Both the position numbers and the translations under genes were made by a program. Shown in pieces: positions 1 through 7,629 of a stretch of 11,679 bases of DNA. Source of the stretch: CAXDOZ01 sp963991145 (lineage in GTDB: Bacteria > Bacteroidota > Bacteroidia > Chitinophagales > JABDMM01); assembly GCA_963991145.1 (NCBI GenBank), contig CAXDOZ010000074.1, positions 1 to 11,679 on the forward strand. The letters are read 5' to 3'. Every line of letters starts with the position of its first letter. The stretch's first letter is position 1. Below the pieces are notes generated by a model. It had not been told where the DNA came from. It ran no database searches and saw nothing but the letters and a program-made list of their open reading frames with translations.

Positions 1-854
1 TATTGCCCACATCTTAGCTTTAAGAGCTTGTGGAATTTGGCAAGCTGCTCTTTATAGTAGTCTTTGACCTTTGACGGATAAACTCTTACTTCTTCACCGC
101 TTTCCATATCAATGAAGAGGTGCGGTCGATTCTCAAATTCAAAATCGAGCTCATGCTTAGCATCAGTCACATGGAAAAGAAGAACCTCGTGTTTATTGTG
201 CTTTAGATGCTGAAGTGCGCTGAAGATCTGTTCAGTTCTTGAATCATCTCCGGTAGACTTTAGGTTTTCAAACATGTCGCTGAAGATCACTACCAATGAG
301 CGCTTATGTGTATTCTCGGCAATCTCATGGAGACATTTAGGAACATCTGTACTCCGATTTAGAGCCGGATCACTGGCAATTTCCTCCAGATAACTCAACA
401 ATAGTTTCTGATGAACCTGACTACTTCTCGCCCTTGTGTGTCGCATTACCTCATCCGAAAACAGGCTCAGTCCAAAGGCATCTCTTTGTCGACGCAGAAG
501 ATTGATCAATGCTGCAGAAGCGACGATAGAGAAATTGAGCTTATTGAAGATGTCATTCCCGTATGGATAATACATCGATGAAGAGCAATCGATGACAAGC
601 TGACAACGCAAATTGGTTTCTTCTTCAAATCGCTTGACGAACATCTTATCTGTTCTGCCATAGACTTTCCAATCGATGTGGCGTATGGATTCACCTGGAT
701 TATAAAGTCTATGCTCTGCAAACTCTACACTAAAGCCGTGGAATGGACTCTTGTGCAATCCGATGATAAAGCCCTCTACTACTTGTTTTGCCAGAATCTC
801 CAGATGATTCAGATCCTGGATATCCTCAAGCTTTACAGCCTGTTGTCTCGTCAT
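1..854 (-). CDS. DUF58 domain protein (von Willebrand A-like), 3' end missing
   Basis: This is a DUF58 family protein with a von Willebrand A-like fold. In Bacteroidota and many other bacteria such proteins are often encoded with MoxR AAA ATPases or Bat-type genes, but no partner is visible here. 284 residues are readable and the frame is still open at base 1, where it reads KLRCGQ. Family members of about 290-300 residues suggest only a short C-terminal tail is missing. The DUF58 signature lies at residues 41-67, with GFSVEF, R49, YNPGE, then RHIDWKVYGR. A MIDAS-like metal site DCSSSM (D89, S91, S93) follows. No signal peptide or membrane segment is seen, so the protein is probably cytoplasmic. 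The ATG at 854 is preceded by AGGA with almost no spacing. The gene lies downstream of trxA on the same strand but beyond a terminator, so it is probably transcribed separately. The molecular function is not established. Confidence 0.9.
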   Translation of the reverse strand, partial: MTRQQAVKLEDIQDLNHLEILAKQVVEGFIIGLHKSPFHGFSVEFAEHRLYNPGESIRHIDWKVYGRTDKMFVKRFEEETNLRCQLVIDCSSSMYYPYGNDIFNKLNFSIVASAALINLLRRQRDAFGLSLFSDEVMRHTRARSSQVHQKLLLSYLEEIASDPALNRSTDVPKCLHEIAENTHKRSLVVIFSDMFENLKSTGDDSRTEQIFSALQHLKHNKHEVLLFHVTDAKHELDFEFENRPHLFIDMESGEEVRVYPSKVKDYYKEQLAKFHKLLKLRCGQ

Positions 855-858
855 TCCT

Positions 859-887
859 TGAAGTTAGAAAAATTGCGAATTTCTCAA
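859..887 (-). promoter_or_regulatory. possible weak promoter of the DUF58 gene
   Basis: Reading the minus strand, TTG (887-885) is followed by an 18-base spacer and TAACTTCA (866-859). The Bacteroidota sigma-A consensus is TTTG, 17-19 bases, TAnnTTTG. The -7 box matches 4 of 6 fixed positions. The start codon begins 4 bases after the box, so a transcript from here would be almost leaderless. It lies after the trxA terminator, where a promoter would be needed. This is a weak match and could be chance. Confidence 0.22.
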
Positions 888-907
888 TCCGCCCGTAGGG
901 CGAAGAC

Positions 908-940
908 ATAAAAAAAGCCCCGTCTCAGCGGGGCTTTTTT
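908..940 (-). terminator. rho-independent terminator of trxA
   Basis: A perfect 6-bp GC stem GCCCCG (917-922) / CGGGGC (929-934) has a 6-base loop and is flanked by seven A (910-916) and six T (935-940). Read on the minus strand it is a hairpin followed by a T run, 13 bases after the trxA stop codon. It is symmetric enough to act in both directions, though no plus-strand gene arrives from the left. Confidence 0.92.
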
Positions 941-953
941 CGAGTCTTCTTGT

Positions 954-1271
954 TTAAAGATGCTTTTTCAAAGTATCCTCAAGCGTAGATTTTGGAACAG
1001 CTCCAACTTGCTTGTCAACAACCTCTCCATTCTTGATGAAAAGGATAGTTGGAATGTTTCTGATTCCATATCTCATTGAGATCTCTGGATTGTTGTCTAC
1101 ATCAACCTTTCCGATCAAAGCCTGGTCAGCATAGTCATTTGCCAATTCTTCAATGATTGGGGCGATTGCGCGACAAGGGCCACACCACTCTGCCCAAAAG
1201 TCTACGATTGCAACTTTATCACTTTCGAGAACCTCAGTCTCGAATGTTGCATCTTGAAATTCTAAAGCCAT
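954..1271 (-). CDS. trxA: thioredoxin
   Basis: This is a small cytoplasmic thiol-disulfide oxidoreductase that reduces protein disulfides and is recycled by thioredoxin reductase. At 105 residues it has the length of a classical thioredoxin. The active site WCGPC is at residues 29-33. The buried aspartate is D24 (in VDFWAEWCGPC), and the cis-proline before the substrate-binding loop is P74 (NIPT). The DVDNNP segment and the C-terminal GAVPK region are also typical. There is no signal peptide. The ATG at 1271 gives a standard N-terminus. It lies 59 bases downstream of the dnaE stop on the same strand, has its own candidate promoter in that gap, and ends at a strong terminator. The identification is secure. 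Confidence 0.97.
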   Translation of the reverse strand: MALEFQDATFETEVLESDKVAIVDFWAEWCGPCRAIAPIIEELANDYADQALIGKVDVDNNPEISMRYGIRNIPTILFIKNGEVVDKQVGAVPKSTLEDTLKKHL

Positions 1272-1309
1272 GTTAATTCAATTTACAGTTTTGGTATAAA
1301 CGCTGGGAG

Positions 1310-1317
1310 CAAAGATA
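1310..1317 (-). promoter_or_regulatory. candidate -7 promoter element of trxA
   Basis: The minus strand reads TATCTTTG, an exact match to the Bacteroidota -7 consensus TAnnTTTG. Initiation 4-7 bases downstream would give a leader of about 32-35 bases before the trxA ATG. The -33 position is only TTAA, at a 17-base spacing and inside the end of dnaE, so the upstream element is poor. If real, it lets trxA be expressed independently of dnaE. Confidence 0.45.
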
Positions 1318-1330
1318 AGTTCCCCGCTTG

Positions 1331-4300
1331 TTAATTAAGTCTATAAGCAACATTTAGGTCTCCTTCAAGACGCTCGAGTAGGTCCTGACTGACGTTCACC
1401 CGATACTTCCGACTCAAGAAGGAGATTGGTTTTTCTAATGAATCATCCGAGATAGTCACCCGAAGATCCAGTTCGCCCGTGTGTTCTGCGAAAAGCTCAT
1501 CCATCTGCTCAATAAATGCATCATTTACCTGAGATGCATTAAAGTGAATGTGAAGCTGTTTACTAAACTTCTCTTTCACCTCACTAAGAAGACTGATGCC
1601 TTTGATTTTGAAGCGCAAGTCAGTGGCATCCCTCCATGGCAATTCGTAGGTCCCAGTAATATGAACCATATTTCCAGGGTGTTCCACGTACTTCCCAAAA
1701 TTTAAGTAATCCTCTTTGAAAAGCATAAATTCCATGCTTCCAGTATAATCTTCTATCGTGAAACGACAGTATTTATCACCCGATTTAGCAAATCTCGTTT
1801 GAGCAGAAGAAATGATCCCTGCAAATCTTACAGTCCTTCCCTGAACGGGTTCAAGGGATTCCAGTCCAACATCGGTGAAGGTCTGGATCTCCAGTTTATA
1901 GGCATCAAGCGGGTGACCGCTGATATAAACCCCAACCATTTCCTTTTCTTTTTGCAATTGCTCAAGATCTGTCCATGGTTCTGATACAGGAATCTTAGGA
2001 TCTTCTGGTAGTGCAGCTTCTGTTCCTCCAAAAAGAGAGTTTTGATTGGCGTTCTGCTGACTCTGATGAGTTTGCCCGTGCTTAATGGCATTCTCAATCA
2101 CCGTTTGGCTATCACCTGGTTTGATATTGAAGTACTGGCCTCGATGAATGCCTTCAAAGCAATCAAATGCTCCGGCTATGGCCAGACTCTCAATCGCTTT
2201 CTTATTAACTGCTCTTAGGTTTGCCCGGCGGGTAAGATCAAAGATGCTCTTATACTCGCCATTCTCTTCGCGCTCTTGAATAAGAGCTTCTACCGCAGCA
2301 CCACCAACACCTTTTATTGCTGTTAGGGCGAATCGAACCTCACCCTTTTTATTCACGGTAAACTTGGTTCTACTTTCATTTACATCGGGACCAAGAACCG
2401 GGATTCTCAGACGGCGACACTCCTCCATGAAGAAGGTCACCTTCTTGATATCATTCATATTGTGCGTGAGCACAGCAGCCATATACTCAGCAGGGTAGTG
2501 GGCTTTGAGGTAGGCAGTTTGAAATGCTACAAAAGCGTAACAGGTGGAGTGAGATTTATTAAAAGCGTATGAAGCAAATGCCTCCCAGTCTTTCCAGACC
2601 TTGGCTACCTTCTTCTCATCCAGATCATTGGATTTACAGCCTTCGAGGAACATTGGATACATCTTATCCAGAATGTCCTTCTTCTTTTTTCCCATCGCTT
2701 TACGAAGGGAATCCGCCTGGCCCTTTGTGAAGTTGGCCATCTTTTGAGAAAGCAACATTACTTGCTCCTGATATACGGTAATCCCGTAAGTCTCTTTAAG
2801 ATTCTCCTCCATGATCGGGAGATCGTAGAGCACTTCTTTCTTTCCATGCTTACGCGCGATGAACTCTGGAATGTATTCCATTGGACCGGGACGGTAGAGG
2901 GCGTTCATGGCGATCAGATCCTCGAACTGGTTGGGGTGCAGAGATTTGAGGTGCTTCTGCATTCCAGGAGATTCAAACTGAAATACACCATTCGTTTCAC
3001 CCCTCTGAAATAGCTCATAGGTCATGGCATCATCCAGATCCAGATCATCCGGGTCGATCTTTACGTCGTGATTCTTCTCAATGATCTTGATCGCATCCTT
3101 GATAATTGTGAGTGTCCGCAATCCAAGAAAATCCATCTTCAACAGACCGGCATCCTCAACCACACTGTTGTCGAATTGAGTTACAAAAAGATCTGAGTCT
3201 TTATTGACGGTTACCGGAACATAATTGGTGATATCATCAGGAGTGATGATCACTCCACATGCATGAATTCCCGTATTTCTTACCGATCCTTCAAGTCGTT
3301 TTGCCTGCTGGATTGTCTTTGCCACCAGGTCATCTTTTGCAGCAAGTTTTCTAAACTCTTCAGCGTCCTGCTTCTGCTGATTATTCAGTTTCGACTTTAG
3401 CTTATCACTTACTCCTCCATCTGCTAGAACTCCATTTAGGGATGCAGATAGGTTATCTGGGAAAGCTTTTGTGATCTTGTCTACTTCTGGTAGTGGCAGA
3501 TCGAGCACACGCCCTACATCACGAATAGAACTCTTGGCGGCCATTGATCCATAAGTGATGATCTGGGCTACCTGATTACGACCGTATTTATCAACTACAT
3601 AATCGATCACGCGTTGGCGACCTTCATCATCGAAATCGATATCGATATCCGGCATGGAAACACGCTCAGGATTAAGGAAACGCTCAAATAGCAGATCGTA
3701 CTTGATAGGGTCTACATTGGTGATCCCAATGCAATAGGCCACTGCTGAACCAGCTGCCGACCCACGACCAGGACCAACAGAAACGCCTTGCTTTCTTGCT
3801 GTAGAAGTGAAATCCTGAACGATGAGGAAGTATCCCGGATAACCCGAGTCTGCAATTACCTTGAGCTCGAAATCCAGTCGTTCAGCTATCTCAGCTGTGA
3901 CTTCTCCATATCTTCTCTTCGCTCCTTCAAAAGTCAGATAGCGCAGATAATCATCCTGAGTTTCAAAACCATCCGGTAATTGATATGCAGGAAGGAGAAT
4001 ATCTCTTGCAAGATTCGCTTCCTGGATCTTCTCGGCTACCATGACCGTGTTCTCTACAGCTTCCGGAATATCACCAAAGAGATTCATCATTTCTTCAGTG
4101 GTCTTGAAATAGAAGTTATCGTTAGGGAATCCGAAGCGGAATCCTTTTCCATGTCCTTTGGGTGTTGCCTGCTTATCACCTGTGTTTACACAAAGCAGAA
4201 TATCATGCGCATTGGCATCCTCTTCCTCAACATAGTGGGAGTCATTGGTTGCGATTACCGGCACATTGTGTTTTTTAGACCACTTGATCAGCACCTGATT

Positions 4301-4882
4301 GACATCCTCCTGACTAACCCCAGTACCGTCCAGATCATGTATATGATGGCGTTGAAGCTCGATGTAGAAATCCTCTCCAAAAAGGTCGAGCCATTCCAAA
4401 AATAGTTTTTCCGCTTCCTCTTCACCTTTGTGAATGATAGCTTGAGGGATTGTTGCTCCAATACAGCAGGTAGTAGCGATCAGACCGTCCTTGTACTGGC
4501 GGATCAGCTCCATGTCGATTCGAGGAAACTTTGAGTATAAACCATCGATATAACCCAGAGAGCAAAGCTTTGAAAGGTTGCGATAGCCATCCATGTTCTT
4601 GGCCAGCAATAGCTGGTGGTAACGCTTATCTTTCTTGCCTCCTGTAAAAGTCTTTTGGAATCGGTCCTCGACCACATAGAATTCACAACCCACGATTGGC
4701 AGAATGCCCTGAGCTTTAGCTTCCGCTACGAATTTGAAGGCACCAAACATGTTTCCATGATCGGTGATGGCAACTGCTTTTTGCCCGTCAGCCTTGGCCT
4801 TGGATATCATCCCCGGGATGCTCGCGGCACCGTCTAGAAGGGAGAATTGGGTATGGCAATGGAGATGACAAAATTCGGACAT
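1331..4882 (-). CDS. dnaE: DNA polymerase III alpha subunit (DnaE)
   Basis: This is the catalytic subunit of the replicative DNA polymerase, complete at 1183 residues (E. coli DnaE has 1160). An N-terminal PHP domain (about 1-280) retains metal ligands: H8 and H10 (HLHCHT), D17, H42 (TDHGN), E67, H89, C139 or C140, D214 and H216 (NDSH). The polymerase core has GPGRGS at 370-375, the PDIDIDFDD motif with catalytic D412 and D414, and a third aspartate, D584, in KMDFLGL. A helix-hairpin-helix AIKGVGG starts at 855. A clamp-binding motif QNSLFG is at 947-952. The OB fold starts near V1018. The reading frame is intact. The ATG at 4882 fits the family N-terminus. A SUI1-like gene lies 123 bases upstream and trxA 59 bases downstream. 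Confidence 0.98.
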   Translation of the reverse strand: MSEFCHLHCHTQFSLLDGAASIPGMISKAKADGQKAVAITDHGNMFGAFKFVAEAKAQGILPIVGCEFYVVEDRFQKTFTGGKKDKRYHQLLLAKNMDGYRNLSKLCSLGYIDGLYSKFPRIDMELIRQYKDGLIATTCCIGATIPQAIIHKGEEEAEKLFLEWLDLFGEDFYIELQRHHIHDLDGTGVSQEDVNQVLIKWSKKHNVPVIATNDSHYVEEEDANAHDILLCVNTGDKQATPKGHGKGFRFGFPNDNFYFKTTEEMMNLFGDIPEAVENTVMVAEKIQEANLARDILLPAYQLPDGFETQDDYLRYLTFEGAKRRYGEVTAEIAERLDFELKVIADSGYPGYFLIVQDFTSTARKQGVSVGPGRGSAAGSAVAYCIGITNVDPIKYDLLFERFLNPERVSMPDIDIDFDDEGRQRVIDYVVDKYGRNQVAQIITYGSMAAKSSIRDVGRVLDLPLPEVDKITKAFPDNLSASLNGVLADGGVSDKLKSKLNNQQKQDAEEFRKLAAKDDLVAKTIQQAKRLEGSVRNTGIHACGVIITPDDITNYVPVTVNKDSDLFVTQFDNSVVEDAGLLKMDFLGLRTLTIIKDAIKIIEKNHDVKIDPDDLDLDDAMTYELFQRGETNGVFQFESPGMQKHLKSLHPNQFEDLIAMNALYRPGPMEYIPEFIARKHGKKEVLYDLPIMEENLKETYGITVYQEQVMLLSQKMANFTKGQADSLRKAMGKKKKDILDKMYPMFLEGCKSNDLDEKKVAKVWKDWEAFASYAFNKSHSTCYAFVAFQTAYLKAHYPAEYMAAVLTHNMNDIKKVTFFMEECRRLRIPVLGPDVNESRTKFTVNKKGEVRFALTAIKGVGGAAVEALIQEREENGEYKSIFDLTRRANLRAVNKKAIESLAIAGAFDCFEGIHRGQYFNIKPGDSQTVIENAIKHGQTHQSQQNANQNSLFGGTEAALPEDPKIPVSEPWTDLEQLQKEKEMVGVYISGHPLDAYKLEIQTFTDVGLESLEPVQGRTVRFAGIISSAQTRFAKSGDKYCRFTIEDYTGSMEFMLFKEDYLNFGKYVEHPGNMVHITGTYELPWRDATDLRFKIKGISLLSEVKEKFSKQLHIHFNASQVNDAFIEQMDELFAEHTGELDLRVTISDDSLEKPISFLSRKYRVNVSQDLLERLEGDLNVAYRLN

Positions 4883-4926
4883 GGACTAGTATTTTATCCT
4901 AAGTTAACATCAGGAAGATCGGAATC

Positions 4927-4940
4927 GGTCCGAAAGGACC
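4927..4940 (-). other. short inverted repeat in the dnaE upstream gap
   Basis: Within the 123-base gap between the SUI1-like gene and dnaE, GGTCC (4927-4931) and GGACC (4936-4940) form a 5-bp perfect stem with a 4-base loop. As minus-strand RNA the loop is UUUC; on the plus strand it would be GAAA. No T run follows in the minus direction, so it is not a standard terminator. It could be a leader hairpin of dnaE or chance. No convincing promoter was found in the gap. Confidence 0.35.
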
Positions 4941-5005
4941 AGCCAATTTTCAACAGCCTGTGGAATGAAAAAATGCGCCTATAGCTACTTGATATCTGAC
5001 GCGGA

Positions 5006-5347
5006 TTAGCCCTTGCGTTTTACTTTGAATCCATCCTTCTCCAGAATAGAAACCACCTTGTCACGATGGTCACCCTGAATGAGAATTTCGCCGTCTTTTA
5101 CGCTGCCACCCACTCCGCATTGAGACTTGAGTTTCTTGCCAAGCTCTTTTAATTCGCCCTCCGGGCCGATGAAGTTCTCGACCAGCGTTACGGCTTTACC
5201 TTTTCGTTGTTTACGATCCAGGGAAACATAGAGAGTTTGCTCAGAAGCCTCGATTGACTCTTCTGAAGAAGCATCATGCTGAGAGTAATCGTAATCTGGG
5301 TTCGTAGAATAAACCACATACTTATCTCTTCCTTTCTTCTTGCTCAT
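5006..5347 (-). CDS. SUI1/YciH-like translation initiation factor family protein
   Basis: This 113-residue protein has a C-terminal SUI1 (eIF1-like) domain at about 40-113. The bacterial YciH hallmarks are present: KGKAVTLVENF (49-59), the CGVGGSVKDG turn (77-86), IQGDHRD (90-96), and a basic tail GFKVKRKG. The N-terminal 35 residues are polar and probably flexible. The eukaryotic relative eIF1 monitors start-codon choice. E. coli YciH has been linked to initiation fidelity and stress-time translation control, but the role in this phylum is not known to me. The start codon overlaps the stop of the upstream lipid kinase (ATGA, 5347-5344), so translation of the two is probably coupled. It is likely a cytoplasmic, ribosome-associated protein; that is inferred from the family. 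Confidence 0.88.
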   Translation of the reverse strand: MSKKKGRDKYVVYSTNPDYDYSQHDASSEESIEASEQTLYVSLDRKQRKGKAVTLVENFIGPEGELKELGKKLKSQCGVGGSVKDGEILIQGDHRDKVVSILEKDGFKVKRKG

Positions 5348-6252
5348 AGCTCGTCGATGTTTGTATCCTTCTTAATGATGACATTCAGATTCTTTGGCTC
5401 GATTCGCATGTCCAGATCTCCGCTGATCATTTCAGCGTCTCCATCAAATTGAATCCCTAGTTTCCTGGCGTTTTTGATGAGTACATGTTCGGCCTTGAAG
5501 TATCTGACCTCCTTTAATTTAAGGGCATTTTTTCTCAATAGCTGAAAGGCAACCCAGGGAAGTCTGAACCATTTTACTGGAGCCATTAATAAGACATCTA
5601 AATATCCGTCGCGCAGGCTGGTTGATTTGAATGGACCAACCCCGTAACCGTAATACATAGAATTGAAGATTCCGAGTGTGTAAACCTTTTCATTAAACTG
5701 CTCATCATCGATCTCAAACTCGACCTTACTCGGCTTGTATTCAAAGAGTAATTGCCTAATAATGGCCCAAACGTAAGAGAAGAATCCTCTTAGATGCTGA
5801 TGCCCAAATCGCCTTGCGACATTCGCATCCGCGCCGGTGCCGGCATTACTTACAAAGTTCCTTCGATTGGATTCTACCGAGTCGATCTTTACGACTTTAC
5901 CTGAATTGATCACATCAATAGCCTTTGGGAAATGACGAATAGGTAAGCCCAAATGCTGAGCTAATCCATTCCCAGAACCACAGGCGATGATGCCCATTTT
6001 TACATCAGTTCCTTTAATGCCATTTGCGACATCGTTCACTGATCCGTCTCCTCCTACTGCTACTACCGTTTCAAATCCCTCTTTCACTGCATCTGCCGCA
6101 ATTGTTGCTCCGTGAGCGATACGCTCGGTGTATCGAAGCTCAGCATCATAGCGATCGTGATCGAGATGTCTCTCAACCATCCCGGCTACACGGCTTTTAT
6201 TTCCGATGCCGGAATGAGGGTTAACGATAAAGAGTATCCTCTCTTTCTCCAT
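5344..6252 (-). CDS. diacylglycerol/sphingosine kinase-family lipid kinase
   Basis: This is a lipid kinase of the DAGK catalytic-domain family (DgkB, YegS and BmrU-like; 302 residues), which phosphorylates diacylglycerol or related lipids with ATP at the membrane face. N-terminal FIVNPHSG (8-15) and the nucleotide-binding GGDGSVNDVANG (67-78) are diagnostic. GSGNGLAQHLG (92-102) corresponds to the usual GTGN(D)xA motif, and FDGD (269-272) to the C-terminal DGE/DGD motif. There is no signal peptide. An in-frame TTG at 6255 just upstream gives a longer ORF, but the ATG at 6252 is the natural start. nadC ends 38 bases upstream and the SUI1-like start overlaps this stop by 4 bases. The substrate cannot be read from the sequence. 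Since many Bacteroidota make sphingolipids, a sphingoid or ceramide substrate is an open alternative. Confidence 0.9.
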   Translation of the reverse strand: MEKERILFIVNPHSGIGNKSRVAGMVERHLDHDRYDAELRYTERIAHGATIAADAVKEGFETVVAVGGDGSVNDVANGIKGTDVKMGIIACGSGNGLAQHLGLPIRHFPKAIDVINSGKVVKIDSVESNRRNFVSNAGTGADANVARRFGHQHLRGFFSYVWAIIRQLLFEYKPSKVEFEIDDEQFNEKVYTLGIFNSMYYGYGVGPFKSTSLRDGYLDVLLMAPVKWFRLPWVAFQLLRKNALKLKEVRYFKAEHVLIKNARKLGIQFDGDAEMISGDLDMRIEPKNLNVIIKKDTNIDEL

Positions 6253-6260
6253 CAAGTGCG

Positions 6261-6268
6261 CAAATATA
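6261..6268 (-). promoter_or_regulatory. candidate -7 element before the lipid kinase gene
   Basis: The minus strand reads TATATTTG, an exact TAnnTTTG match, in the 38-base gap between nadC and the lipid kinase. It ends 8 bases before the ATG, so a transcript would have a leader of only about 2-5 bases. No TTTG is found 17-19 bases upstream. It may be an internal promoter giving a near-leaderless mRNA, or simply chance in AT-rich sequence. Confidence 0.3.
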
Positions 6269-6290
6269 CGGAAGCTGTAAGGCTTACTCC

Positions 6291-7166
6291 TTAGGATTTT
6301 GAAATCAGACTGATATCCAAACTACCGGCAGAATGGGTTAGGGCTCCAACAGAAATGAAGTCGGGATTACACTCGGCATAAGGCCTGACGGTATTTAGAT
6401 CAATTCCACCACTCACCTCGGTCTCCATTCTACCGTCGATAAGTTTTACGGCTTCATCAACTTCAGCAACAGAGAAATTGTCGAGCATGATCCTATCTGC
6501 GATTCCCACAGCAAGAACCTGCTTAACCTCGTCAAGGCTTCGAGTTTCTATCTCAATTGGAATTTCAAGAGAGCGCTCTTTTAGATATGTATCTGTGCTT
6601 TTGAGCGCAGCTTCTATTCCACCGGCAAAATCCACGTGGTTATCCTTTAGCATGACCATATCAAAGAGGCCATAACGATGATTCTCACCTCCTCCGATCT
6701 TCACTGCCCATTTCTCAAAGTAGCGTAGGGTAGGAGTTGTTTTTCTGGTGTCCAGGATCTTTGCTTTTGTTCCGGCTACTGCATCTACAAATTTTCGAGT
6801 CAGTGTTGCCGTACCGCTCATTCGCTGCATGAAGTTCACTGCGATGCGCTCACCTCTCAGAATTCCCTGAGCCGAGCCGGAAAGGACCATGATCTCATCG
6901 CGGTTCTTTACATGATCACCGTCCTGTTTGAAGAGCTCCATTTCAATTGAAGGATCAACCTCTTCAAAAATGACCTTCGCTACCTCGATTCCAGCGATTA
7001 CACCATCCGCCTTGGCGATCATCAAGGCTTTTTTAGTGGCTTTAGCCGGGATAGACGATAAGCTACTATGGTCTCCTGTTGGGATCTTTCCGGTAGGATC
7101 GGTAATGTCTTCTGAAAGAGCTGTTCTGACTACAGCCCTGAGGTGATCGAGATCATTGAATTCCAT
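6291..7166 (-). CDS. nadC: nicotinate-nucleotide pyrophosphorylase (carboxylating), quinolinate phosphoribosyltransferase
   Basis: This enzyme converts quinolinate and PRPP to nicotinate mononucleotide, CO2 and pyrophosphate in de novo NAD synthesis (EC 2.4.2.19). The 291 residues match the family length. Family motifs are clear: ALSEDI near 16-21, GERIAVNFMQRMSG (105-118), DTRKTTP (139-145) for PRPP/quinolinate binding, GGGENHR (158-164), KDNH (174-177), RIMLDN (225-230), and the C-terminal SGGID and SVGALTHS phosphate-binding segments. The longest ORF starts at a TTG (7181) inside the T run of the upstream terminator. The ATG at 7166 is far more likely. No nadA or nadB is in the window. The neighbours are a DUF4783 gene upstream and a lipid kinase downstream, with no obvious metabolic link. 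Confidence 0.96.
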   Translation of the reverse strand: MEFNDLDHLRAVVRTALSEDITDPTGKIPTGDHSSLSSIPAKATKKALMIAKADGVIAGIEVAKVIFEEVDPSIEMELFKQDGDHVKNRDEIMVLSGSAQGILRGERIAVNFMQRMSGTATLTRKFVDAVAGTKAKILDTRKTTPTLRYFEKWAVKIGGGENHRYGLFDMVMLKDNHVDFAGGIEAALKSTDTYLKERSLEIPIEIETRSLDEVKQVLAVGIADRIMLDNFSVAEVDEAVKLIDGRMETEVSGGIDLNTVRPYAECNPDFISVGALTHSAGSLDISLISKS

Positions 7167-7179
7167 AGGGCAAAGGAAC

Positions 7180-7204
7180 AAAAAAGGCCGGTCTAAGCCG
7201 GCCT
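7180..7204 (-). terminator. rho-independent terminator between the DUF4783 gene and nadC
   Basis: A perfect 7-bp stem AGGCCGG (7185-7191) / CCGGCCT (7198-7204) has a 6-base loop and is followed on the minus strand by six T (7185-7180). It lies 5 bases after the DUF4783 stop, so it fits as that gene's terminator. The nadC ATG is only 13 bases beyond the T run, which leaves almost no room for a nadC promoter downstream of it. Confidence 0.85.
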
Positions 7205-7209
7205 GATAT

Positions 7210-7629
7210 CTAATCTTCTTCGAATCGTAAATCGTGGATCAGGAATCCCGAATCGCTACTTCGAATCAGGTAGTAAACTCGGAAGCTTCCATTCAAGGTG
7301 CTTAGTGTTCCGGTACCGAATTTCGAACCCTCTGAGGATTCTCCACTATGTATCAATGTGAATGACTGGGGAGAGTAATCAGCAAAAAATTCCTGCACTA
7401 CAACCTGCGCCTGAGCCTTTTGATAATTAGCTTCTTCATTCAGAATAGCCACTGAAAGACTCTCATTGAAGTGAGCCGCAAGATCAGTTGAATTCCCTGT
7501 TGCCAGGAATTTTCCCACCTGCTCAATATCCGAATCTGATGCTTTTGCATCAAAGATCCCTACTGAAAGAAGCAGGAGAACAAGCATGGATGATTTTACA
7601 ATTAGATTCCGCATTTCCGTTGATTTCAT
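7210..7629 (-). CDS. exported DUF4783 family protein
   Basis: This small exported protein (139 residues) resembles the DUF4783 family found mainly in Bacteroidota, with an NTF2-like alpha+beta layout. Positively charged N-terminal residues and a hydrophobic stretch (about 9-25) end in AKA, giving a probable signal peptidase I site after residue 30. There is no lipobox. The mature part starts SDSDIEQVGKFLATGN, followed by AILNEEANYQKAQA, a QEFF helix, GSKFGTGTL and the RVYYLIR strand typical of the family. The longest ORF would begin at a GTG deep inside gpmI on the opposite strand. The ATG at 7629 was chosen because it gives a clean signal peptide. A second ATG at 7614 is also possible. It is divergent from gpmI and has its own terminator. 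Its function is unknown. Confidence 0.82.
   Translation of the reverse strand: MKSTEMRNLIVKSSMLVLLLLSVGIFDAKASDSDIEQVGKFLATGNSTDLAAHFNESLSVAILNEEANYQKAQAQVVVQEFFADYSPQSFTLIHSGESSEGSKFGTGTLSTLNGSFRVYYLIRSSDSGFLIHDLRFEED

Noticed and set aside
890..902. CGCCC-GTA-GGGCG inverted repeat between the trxA terminator and the DUF58 gene
   Set aside because: It has a 3-base loop with no following T run on either strand. It would lie upstream of the candidate DUF58 promoter, so no role can be supported.
3980..4405. 141-codon plus-strand open frame inside dnaE
   Set aside because: It lies antisense to conserved dnaE coding sequence, has no recognisable domain or start signal, and its cysteine- and phenylalanine-rich composition is typical of an antisense shadow.
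6277..6287. GTAAG-G-CTTAC inverted repeat between nadC and the lipid kinase
   Set aside because: It is a short stem with an impossible 1-base loop as RNA. A 5-bp alternative pairing has no T run. It is too weak to call a terminator or operator.
7167..7181. TTG start for nadC five codons upstream
   Set aside because: It falls in the T run of the terminator, and the family N-terminus begins near the ATG at 7166.
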